From SVEL01 sp045123575 (GTDB lineage Bacteria > Bacillota > Clostridia > Lachnospirales > Lachnospiraceae), in contig JBGVKG010000008.1 of assembly GCA_045123575.1 (NCBI GenBank), forward strand, positions 1 to 19,533: a DNA stretch of 19,533 nucleotides, in the 5' to 3' direction. A program made the translations under genes and the position numbers. This document shows, piece after piece, positions 13,902 through 19,533 of this stretch. A model generated the notes under the pieces. It made no database searches. It worked only from the letters and a program-made list of their open reading frames with translations, and was not told the origin of the DNA. Position 1 is the stretch's first letter. The number at the start of each line of letters is the position of its first letter.

Positions 13902-15653
13902 ATGGAACTAATGGACATAATAGCCCTCTTAGGTGGACTTGCATTTTTCCTTTATGGAATGAATGCATTATCATCAGGCTTAGAAAGCCTTGCTGGCGGA
14001 AAACTTGAATCAATACTCAAAAGAATGACATCAAACCCTGTGAAGAGCCTTTTCTTAGGTTTAGGTATCACAGCAGTTATTCAGTCATCATCAGCTATGA
14101 CAGTTATGCTTGTAGGTCTTGTAAACTCTGGTCTTATGAGTATCACTCAATCAGTCGGCGTTATCATGGGTTCAAATATCGGTACTACTGTAACAGCTTG
14201 GTTATTATCTCTAGTAGGCATCGGTGAGGGAAATATATGGTTGCAGCTTCTTAAACCAAAGAATTTCTCACTTTTCTTTGCATTCATTGGTATATTGATG
14301 ATAATGATATCAAAAAAGCCTAAGATAAAGGATATTGGTGGTATACTTGTAGCCTTTGCTGTACTTATGTATGGTATGGAAATAATGAGTGGTTCTGTAA
14401 GTGGTCTTAAAGATGACCCTAACTTCCAACAGATTCTTGTAGCATTCACAAATCCAATCTTAGGAGTTGCGTTTGGTGCAATATTTACAGCTCTTATACA
14501 GAGTTCTTCTGCTTCTGTAGGTATCCTTCAGATACTTGCCGCTAATGGCGGTATCACATACGGTGCAGCCATTCCTATTATCATGGGTCAGAATGTAGGA
14601 ACATGTATTACTGCTCTTCTTTCTAGTATAGGAGTTTCTAGAAACGCCAAAAAAGTTGCAGTTGTGCACGTATCATTTAACCTTATAGGAACAACAGTAT
14701 TCCTAGCTTTATTCTGTGTAATAAATGCAATATTTAGACCTGCCATTATTGGCAGCAACATTGGAGCTTTTGAGATAGCTATCGTTCATACAATATTTAA
14801 CATAGCCACAACTCTTCTTCTCCTGCCATTTAGCAAGATGCTAGTTAAGATTGCTAACTTCATATTAAAGGATAAGTTAGAAGATCAGACAGAAAACAAT
14901 ACATTTATATTGGACGAACGTCTCCTTGTAACACCATCTATCGCTATTACAGAGTGCGAGAATGCTACAAACAATATGGCGTCATTAGCTAGAGAAACTC
15001 TCATAAAAGCTATACAGATAACAACTTCCTATGATGAAGATTTAGCTGTTGATATCTTAAATATGGAGGATAAGTTAGATAAATATGAGGATGTACTTGG
15101 CACATACCTTGTAAAGATTTCTTCTAAACCTTTATCAGATACAGACTCCATGAAGGTCTCAAAGATGCTTCATGCTATCGGTGATTTTGAGAGATTAGGA
15201 GACCACGCTGTTCAAATATTAAAGGTTGCACAAGAGCTTAACAGTAAGCATTTACAATTCTCTGAACAAGCCCAAAACGAGCTTAAGGTATTAACAAATG
15301 CTCTCGATGAGATACTTGAACTTGCTACTAACGCATACAACAATAACGATATTGAGTTAGCTACTAAGGTTGAACCTTTAGAGCAGGTTATAGATCAGCT
15401 TGTTGCAACTATAAAAAGTCAGCATATCAAGCGTCTTCAAGCCGGAAGTTGCTCTATCGAACTTGGTTTCATCTTATCAGACCTGACAAACAATTACAGC
15501 CGTGTATCTGATCACTGCTCTAACATCGCAGTAGCCGTCATCGAGATATCTCATAAGACTTTTGATACACACGAGTATTTAAACAAGGTTAAGTACGGCA
15601 ACACAGGTTTCAACGATATATACGAAAACTACAGCGCAAAATATTATCTATAA
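13902..15653 (+). CDS. Na+/phosphate cotransporter (NptA-type) with PhoU-like domain
   Basis: This is a sodium-coupled phosphate transporter of the NptA/YjbB family (PF02690 repeats). The 583-aa protein has an N-terminal membrane half with two inverted Na/Pi-cotransporter repeats. Each carries the QSSSA signature, at 61-65 (AVIQSSSAMTV) and about 200-204 (ALIQSSSASVG), followed by GSNIGTT and GQNVGTC respectively. A soluble C-terminal PhoU-like four-helix domain (about 345-565) includes ISSKPLSDTDSMKVSKMLHAIGDFERLGDHA, with the E/D-x3-D type motif of PhoU. Fusion of transporter and PhoU domain is common in the family and suggests phosphate-sensing control. The start has a GAAAGGAACATACT site. 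It is a single-gene unit ending at the hairpin at 15680-15714. Confidence 0.94.
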   Translation: MELMDIIALLGGLAFFLYGMNALSSGLESLAGGKLESILKRMTSNPVKSLFLGLGITAVIQSSSAMTVMLVGLVNSGLMSITQSVGVIMGSNIGTTVTAWLLSLVGIGEGNIWLQLLKPKNFSLFFAFIGILMIMISKKPKIKDIGGILVAFAVLMYGMEIMSGSVSGLKDDPNFQQILVAFTNPILGVAFGAIFTALIQSSSASVGILQILAANGGITYGAAIPIIMGQNVGTCITALLSSIGVSRNAKKVAVVHVSFNLIGTTVFLALFCVINAIFRPAIIGSNIGAFEIAIVHTIFNIATTLLLLPFSKMLVKIANFILKDKLEDQTENNTFILDERLLVTPSIAITECENATNNMASLARETLIKAIQITTSYDEDLAVDILNMEDKLDKYEDVLGTYLVKISSKPLSDTDSMKVSKMLHAIGDFERLGDHAVQILKVAQELNSKHLQFSEQAQNELKVLTNALDEILELATNAYNNNDIELATKVEPLEQVIDQLVATIKSQHIKRLQAGSCSIELGFILSDLTNNYSRVSDHCSNIAVAVIEISHKTFDTHEYLNKVKYGNTGFNDIYENYSAKYYL

Positions 15654-15679
15654 TACAAACTTAAAAAAGTAGATATTTC

Positions 15680-15714
15680 AAGAGCCTTGAGAAAATAATT
15701 TTCTCAAGGCTCTT
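15680..15714. terminator. Terminator hairpin between convergent genes
   Basis: AAGAGCCTTGAGAAAA (15680-15695) pairs perfectly with TTTTCTCAAGGCTCTT (15699-15714) across a TAA loop, giving a 16-bp stem. It lies 26 nt after the Na/Pi cotransporter stop and also downstream of the convergent chemoreceptor gene. The T-runs are modest on both strands (ATCTTATCCTTTT on plus; TACTTTTTT, after a few bases, on minus). Confidence 0.75.
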
Positions 15715-15760
15715 ATCTTATCCTTTTGACTAGTGTCATTCATAAATTGTTATTTTTACA

Positions 15761-17239
15761 CTAATTATTAAGTTGCTTTGCTTTATCGTTGATTTCCTCA
15801 ACAAATCTTGTGATTTCCTCAACTACCTGAGTATCATTTTCACTTTCCTCTAAGGTCTGACTTGCCCTTGCTGATACTTCTTCTGTTACAGCTGAAACAG
15901 TATTTATGTTCTCAACTATAGCTCCGTTAAGACTTGCAAGTACACTAACCACTTCTTCAAGTGTAACGCTGACCTGTGATATATTAGCTGAACAGCTTTC
16001 TATCTTTTCAAAATTCTCTGCCATAGTTTCTGCTGAATGATTCTGCTTTTCATTACTTTCCATCAACTGATTAATGGCATCAAATACATCATTTATAGAT
16101 GTCGAGATATTACCGATTAGGGATGTAATGCTAACTGTTGCGTCACTTGTCTGTTTTGCCAAGCTTGATATCTCATCTGCTACTACCGCAAATCCTCTTC
16201 CAGCTTCACCAGCTCTAGCAGCTTCTATCGAAGCATTAAGACTTAATAAGGCAGTTTTACGCGTAACAGCATTTATCATCTCTACAATAATATTCATCTG
16301 TTCTGTACTCTCTGTAAGCTCCTGCATCTTTGTTGCTACTAGTGAGCCTGCCTGCTCTGACTGATTAACACAGCTCATAAGATTTTCTATATTTTGCTTA
16401 CCTACTTCAATAGCTTCCTCAGTCTGTTCTACGTCATCAGTAATAGTTTTTGCAACTTCTTTGGCTCTATCTACCTGCTCGACGATTGATTCTGTCTGCA
16501 ATAACTGTTCCTGCATAGACTCTGCTGTTTCATTAGCTCCTGCTGCAACATCGTGCATAGAATCTCTGGTAATGCCTACGGAGCGCTCTAACTGACTCAT
16601 TCTAGATGTTACTGCGTCTATATCCCCAGATATAGCTTTCGATATCTCCAATGTATTTGATAATATCTGGTCTATCTTTTCCTTCTCTGTACTTAATCTC
16701 GCCAAACGTTGTTCACCTATCAGGCCAATAACTCTTGTAGATAAGCCAGTAAATACTGCTGCCAACACTGTAGCTATAAGCTGTACCTCAACCAATGCCA
16801 AATCATCCGTTGTAAGTGTTCCACCCATAAATCCACTAACAACAGCTACTATGTTTGCTAAGATAGCTATTCCTCCAGTAATATAGCATAACACCATATC
16901 ACCATATGGAATGATTATAAAGAATATCAAAAATATGTATACAAACGTTGTCGGTATGACCGCTGTAAGTAATACAAATGCGTATAACACAGAAAATCCT
17001 ATACTAAATATATATTTCAGTTTATTAGATTCCTTATTCTTCAAATACGCAGTTATACACATTATCCAAGGTACTAAGTCTAGTACCGATAATATTGCCG
17101 TATATACAATATCTCTGTCACCTTTAAAAAATTCCAACGCATACGCCACTAGCAATATAAAAGTAATAATAGAATATGTAATCATAACCATTCCATTTAC
17201 TCTTTGAACACTAGTTACTCTGTTTTGTTCCTTCTCCAT
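15761..17239 (-). CDS. Methyl-accepting chemotaxis protein, six-TM sensor type
   Basis: A chemoreceptor that would signal through CheW/CheA. The N-terminus has about six membrane helices (near 16-36, 43-65, 75-95, 96-112, 117-137 and 149-172) and almost no external loop. It therefore lacks the usual periplasmic ligand domain and any clear HAMP domain. The cytoplasmic signalling domain (about 180-492) is a long coiled coil whose hairpin tip is intact: LLSLNASIEAARAGEAGRGFAVVADE (in two parts, LLSLNASIEAARAGE and GRGFAVVADE, about 325-355). Flanking Gln/Glu pairs are candidate methylation sites. An AGAGGAGGAC site precedes the ATG. No che gene is nearby. It has its own promoter at 17284-17312. 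The ligand is unknown; it could be membrane-derived or a bilayer or energy state. Confidence 0.92.
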   Translation of the reverse strand: MEKEQNRVTSVQRVNGMVMITYSIITFILLVAYALEFFKGDRDIVYTAILSVLDLVPWIMCITAYLKNKESNKLKYIFSIGFSVLYAFVLLTAVIPTTFVYIFLIFFIIIPYGDMVLCYITGGIAILANIVAVVSGFMGGTLTTDDLALVEVQLIATVLAAVFTGLSTRVIGLIGEQRLARLSTEKEKIDQILSNTLEISKAISGDIDAVTSRMSQLERSVGITRDSMHDVAAGANETAESMQEQLLQTESIVEQVDRAKEVAKTITDDVEQTEEAIEVGKQNIENLMSCVNQSEQAGSLVATKMQELTESTEQMNIIVEMINAVTRKTALLSLNASIEAARAGEAGRGFAVVADEISSLAKQTSDATVSITSLIGNISTSINDVFDAINQLMESNEKQNHSAETMAENFEKIESCSANISQVSVTLEEVVSVLASLNGAIVENINTVSAVTEEVSARASQTLEESENDTQVVEEITRFVEEINDKAKQLNN

Positions 17240-17283
17240 TTGAAGTCCTCCTCTATTTAGTTACTCACAATTAAGTATATGTA

Positions 17284-17312
17284 ATTATATCATAATAGAG
17301 TTTTTTTCTCAA
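17284..17312 (-). promoter_or_regulatory. Sigma-A promoter of the chemoreceptor gene
   Basis: On the minus strand there is TTGAGA (17312-17307), a 17-bp spacer ending in TGA, and a perfect TATAAT (17289-17284). The TG extension is present. The -35 overlaps the last codons and stop of pnuC, so the chemoreceptor can be expressed independently of the upstream operon. Transcription would start about 35-40 nt before the ATG. Confidence 0.72.
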
Positions 17313-17995
17313 ATATTATATTGTCTTTTTTCGATTTTTTTTAAACTAATGAAACTATATATATCATTTACTAAAAACGCTAAAAAGCACGCTACTACAG
17401 ACACATAAGTAATATCCTCCATACTAGCCAGTACCCATAAAACAATCAATACTATATCATTAAATGCATAGGCTATCGAGAAGTATGGACTACGTCTAAA
17501 GCTTAAATACACTGCTATAAAGCTGGTTGTTACAGATATGGTACTCGGTAATATATTGGCAGTTCCAAATGCTTTCAGTACAAAATAAAATGCTACCGTT
17601 ACAATCACAGCTACTATGCCTAGTACTACCATTTCTTTTCTACTAACTCTATCCATCTGTACCTCTGCTTTATTTCCCTTATACGGGTGTCTAAGCCACG
17701 ATATAAATGATATTACTGCCATAGGCAATGTCATAAAAGCATATGTTATAAGTTCTCCGTAATACGCATAGCTATAGGATATTCCTGCATATATAACGCA
17801 AAATATAATCATAAGAAACTGTCCTATCGGATTACCTTTTGAATATATTATGATAGCCGTAGCTCCTATCACAGAGGCTATGAGAGTAATGTAATTCTCT
17901 CTATCAAATATACAAAAAGATGATATTATAATCAAAAGTGAACTAATCCATAGCGTTTTTTCTAATCCCGTAAAATAATTCAAAATTTGTTTCAT
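17309..17995 (-). CDS. pnuC: Nicotinamide riboside transporter PnuC
   Basis: PnuC proteins carry nicotinamide riboside, or related vitamin ribosides, across the membrane by facilitated diffusion coupled to phosphorylation inside. The 228-aa protein has seven to eight hydrophobic helices (about 14-30, 36-51, 58-77, 82-100, 121-141, 150-167, 175-192 and 197-217). It shows the family motifs SKGNPIGQ, SYSYAYYGE, ISFISWLRHPYKGN and the C-terminal NDIYSFISLKKI. The start ATG lies 53 nt inside the macrodomain gene, in another frame. The family-typical N-terminus (NYFTGLEKTLWI) confirms that this overlap is genuine. The ribosome binding site (TAGGGA) is weak, suggesting translational coupling. Substrate specificity (nicotinamide riboside versus thiamine or riboflavin in PnuT/PnuX relatives) cannot be read with certainty. 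Confidence 0.9.
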   Translation of the reverse strand: MKQILNYFTGLEKTLWISSLLIIISSFCIFDRENYITLIASVIGATAIIIYSKGNPIGQFLMIIFCVIYAGISYSYAYYGELITYAFMTLPMAVISFISWLRHPYKGNKAEVQMDRVSRKEMVVLGIVAVIVTVAFYFVLKAFGTANILPSTISVTTSFIAVYLSFRRSPYFSIAYAFNDIVLIVLWVLASMEDITYVSVVACFLAFLVNDIYSFISLKKIEKRQYNI

Positions 17996-18749
17996 ATATA
18001 TCCCTATCTATATCCTTAAACACATTAAACACAACTTTGATACTACTACCTGTTCTTTGCTTATATTCCTTTACTGTGGCAACTGCAATCCTAGCAGCCT
18101 CCTCGTGTGGAAAGCGGAACTCTCCTGTAGATATACAACAAATTGCTATACTCTCAAGTTCATTTTCATCAGCTAATTCCAAGCACGAAGTATAGCAGCT
18201 TGCAAGCTCACTCTTATCTTCATCTGTCAATGCACCGCCGATTTTAGGTCCTACTGTATGAATAATATATTTACAAGGCAAATTGAATCCTGGAGTTATC
18301 TTTGCGCTACCTACAGGTTCATCATGCCCCTGCTTCTTAATAATATCTGCACAGTAATTGCGAAGCTGCATGCCTGCAAATGTATGAATACAGTTATCAA
18401 TGCACTTATGCATAGGAACATAACAACCTGTCAGCTTACTATTTGCCGCATTAACTATAGCATCACACTTAAGAGTTGTTATATCGCCCTGCCATAAATA
18501 TATATCATCACATATAGGCTTAAGTTCACTTATATCTGTAATGCCCCTTGTCTCAAGTTCTTCCTTAAGAAACATATCCTGCACCGCTATATATTCCTTT
18601 GTTTTCTCGCCCGGACGACGAACATTCACCAAAGAACGCCACAGTATCTTTCTCTCCTCATCTCCATTTGGGATAGGTATTCCGTCATAATTTCTATTCT
18701 CAGACATTAACCCCTTTATAAGTACTTCTAATCTTCCTGACTGATTCAT
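17943..18749 (-). CDS. Zinc-type macrodomain protein-ADP-ribose hydrolase
   Basis: Macrodomains bind ADP-ribose; this subtype removes ADP-ribose from modified proteins. The 268 aa have an N-terminal helical extension (1-80) typical of the microbial zinc-dependent class. The macrodomain has WQGDIT (86-91), the ribose-binding NAAN (100-103) and ISTGEFRFP (206-214). Between them, GCYVPMHKCIDNCIH has the C-x4-H-x-C zinc ligands (C109, H114, C116) of the Staphylococcus/Streptococcus enzymes that work with sirtuin-type ADP-ribosyltransferases (SirTM). No SirTM, GcvH-like or lipoate ligase gene is present in the window. Start: GGAGATGGAGCT site. It follows the nitroreductase by 24 nt and overlaps pnuC. 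Confidence 0.92.
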   Translation of the reverse strand: MNQSGRLEVLIKGLMSENRNYDGIPIPNGDEERKILWRSLVNVRRPGEKTKEYIAVQDMFLKEELETRGITDISELKPICDDIYLWQGDITTLKCDAIVNAANSKLTGCYVPMHKCIDNCIHTFAGMQLRNYCADIIKKQGHDEPVGSAKITPGFNLPCKYIIHTVGPKIGGALTDEDKSELASCYTSCLELADENELESIAICCISTGEFRFPHEEAARIAVATVKEYKQRTGSSIKVVFNVFKDIDRDIYETNFELFYGIRKNAMD

Positions 18750-18773
18750 AGCTCCATCTCCTTGTTCTTATTG

Positions 18774-19286
18774 TTACAGTCTCTCCACCAGTTCATCTGC
18801 ACTCTTTCTCTTAAAATGCATATCCATAGGCTTGGCATCCTCCTCGGGATATCCCACAGGGAATATGGCTATAAGATCATATCCATCCATAACAGGAAAT
18901 TGATTTATAAGTTCAATATTGTTAAAATATCCAACCCATGTTGTACCAAGGCCTAGTGCCTCTACTTCCATCATTATGTGAGTAGCCACAATAGATGCAT
19001 CTACACTGGCAAACTCTCTTCCGTCAAACTTGCGCACCCATCCTTCATCCTGTTTTGCTCCAATTACAAAGAATAGCCTTGCACCAAATGTAAATTTTGT
19101 AGCCAGCTTTATTTTTTCGATATCTTCATCCTTTTCTATTACCCATATTTTAAATGGCTGCTTATTACACGCTGTAGGTGCTGCTACGGCTGCCTCTAAT
19201 ATTTTATTTACTTTTTCTGCCTCAACAGGCTTATCTGTTAGATTTCTACATGAATATCTATTTTTAGCAAGTTCTAAGAATTCCAT
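18774..19286 (-). CDS. Nitroreductase-family flavoprotein
   Basis: An FMN-dependent, NAD(P)H-using oxidoreductase of the nitroreductase superfamily. The 170-aa protein shows the N-terminal FMN-phosphate-binding region NRYSCRNLTDKPVE (9-22, equivalent to the usual RRSxRxF), the APTACNKQPFKIWVI segment (36-50) and the GLGTTWVGYF motif (112-121). The C-terminal part is compact, as in short anaerobe members. The physiological substrate is unknown; relatives reduce nitroaromatics, quinones, flavins or act in vitamin metabolism. An AGGAGGAGATACAGT site precedes the ATG. It is the first gene of the nitroreductase-macrodomain-pnuC operon and has a good promoter at 19325-19353. Confidence 0.9.
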   Translation of the reverse strand: MEFLELAKNRYSCRNLTDKPVEAEKVNKILEAAVAAPTACNKQPFKIWVIEKDEDIEKIKLATKFTFGARLFFVIGAKQDEGWVRKFDGREFASVDASIVATHIMMEVEALGLGTTWVGYFNNIELINQFPVMDGYDLIAIFPVGYPEEDAKPMDMHFKRKSADELVERL

Positions 19287-19324
19287 ACTGTATCTCCTCC
19301 TGAAAGTTCATCATATATATTGAA

Positions 19325-19353
19325 ATTTTATCATTTATAAGTAAATTTCTCAA
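19325..19353 (-). promoter_or_regulatory. Sigma-A promoter of the nitroreductase-macrodomain-pnuC operon
   Basis: On the minus strand there is TTGAGA (19353-19348), a 17-bp spacer ending in ATGA, and TAAAAT (19330-19325). The TG extension is present. It lies about 39 nt before the ATG. It has the same -35 and the same extended -10 architecture as the chemoreceptor promoter at 17284-17312. Confidence 0.68.
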
Positions 19354-19437
19354 CTCCTATATCTATTTGTTTCCTAGTCTGAAATTAAATTGAGCTAGCG
19401 TAAAATTTTATTCGGAAAATTAAATAAAGACATAGAA

Positions 19438-19504
19438 AGAGGACACCCCTTTGTGATAAAGTATTTAGCGCTCAAACCAATACAAACAAAGGTAGGTGTC
19501 CTCT
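19438..19504. repeat. Stem-loop abutting the start of the right-edge ORF
   Basis: AGAGGACACC (19438-19447) followed by CCTTTGT (19448-19454) pairs with ACAAAGG (19486-19492) and GGTGTCCTCT (19495-19504). This gives 17 bp with a 2-nt bulge and a 31-nt loop. The right arm ends at the base before the ATG and contains the only nearby ribosome-binding-like bases (TAGGTG). In RNA the stem would hide the initiation region. ATAAAGTATTT also occurs twice, at 19456-19466 and 19517-19527. Confidence 0.7.
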
Positions 19505-19533
19505 ATGATTAAGAGTATAAAGTATTTTGAAGA
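19505..19533 (+). CDS. 5' end of an ORF running off the window (possible transposase)
   Basis: ATG at 19505-19507 opens a frame reading MIKSIKYFE to the window edge. Nine codons do not identify a family. The stem-loop directly before it resembles the protective 5' structures of some insertion-sequence transposase genes, so a transposase is a reasonable guess. An ordinary gene under hairpin control is the alternative. Confidence 0.35.

Noticed and set aside
15731..15763. TAGTGT/ACACTA inverted repeat at the chemoreceptor stop
   Set aside because: Only 6 bp with a 21-nt AT-rich loop; the 16-bp hairpin nearby is the better terminator.
1..19533. CRISPR array, tRNA gene, prophage or complete insertion sequence
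   Set aside because: No regularly spaced repeats, cloverleaf-like segment, integrase or complete transposase could be recognised on either strand.

Overview
This is an AT-rich stretch of chromosome from a spore-forming Clostridia. The protein sequences and the rho-rpmE-DUF1385-prmC-prfA order best suit a Lachnospiraceae-type organism (Roseburia, Eubacterium, Butyrivibrio and relatives); this placement is inferred from protein character and gene order, not from a search. Most of the window is core genome: translation, transcription termination, sporulation and folate genes. No phage, CRISPR array, tRNA or complete mobile element is visible. Most genes lie on the minus strand.

Layout, left to right. 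Positions 1-231 hold no gene: a short boxA-like/rRNA-spacer-like motif at the extreme left, then the prfA terminator. Positions 232-5467 (minus) run, in transcription order, rho, rpmE (L31, with its own strong terminator), a YqhQ-type DUF1385 membrane protein, prmC and prfA. The release factor gene thus sits directly behind the gene for the enzyme that methylates its GGQ motif. Divergently, 5657-7114 (plus) holds a two-gene unit of a TIGR01212-type radical SAM protein and a DUF4364 winged-helix protein. It ends in a bidirectional terminator shared with the convergent ysxC. Positions 7144-9285 (minus) carry the forespore sigma operon spoIIAA-spoIIAB-sigF followed by ysxC. Positions 9385-13646 (minus) carry a FapA/DUF342 protein, folC, an overlapping 46-codon gene that is easily missed, and a zinc-ribbon/TPR membrane protein.

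Positions 13902-15653 (plus) encode a Na+/phosphate cotransporter with a PhoU-like tail, preceded by a possible PhoP-box direct repeat that overlaps its promoter. Positions 15761-19286 (minus) carry a nitroreductase, a zinc-type macrodomain ADP-ribosyl hydrolase and PnuC, the last two overlapping by 53 nt. A six-TM chemoreceptor with its own excellent promoter follows. This right-hand group is the most accessory-looking part: three genes that plausibly touch NAD/ADP-ribose/flavin chemistry, then an orphan receptor. At the right edge a large stem-loop abuts the ATG of an ORF that leaves the window. That arrangement resembles the left end of an insertion sequence, but identity cannot be established from nine codons.

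The most interesting leads are the macrodomain-PnuC-nitroreductase operon, the 46-aa protein wedged between folC and the TPR protein, the low-complexity insert in Rho, a four-codon minigene overlapping the sigF start, and the stem-loop at the right edge.
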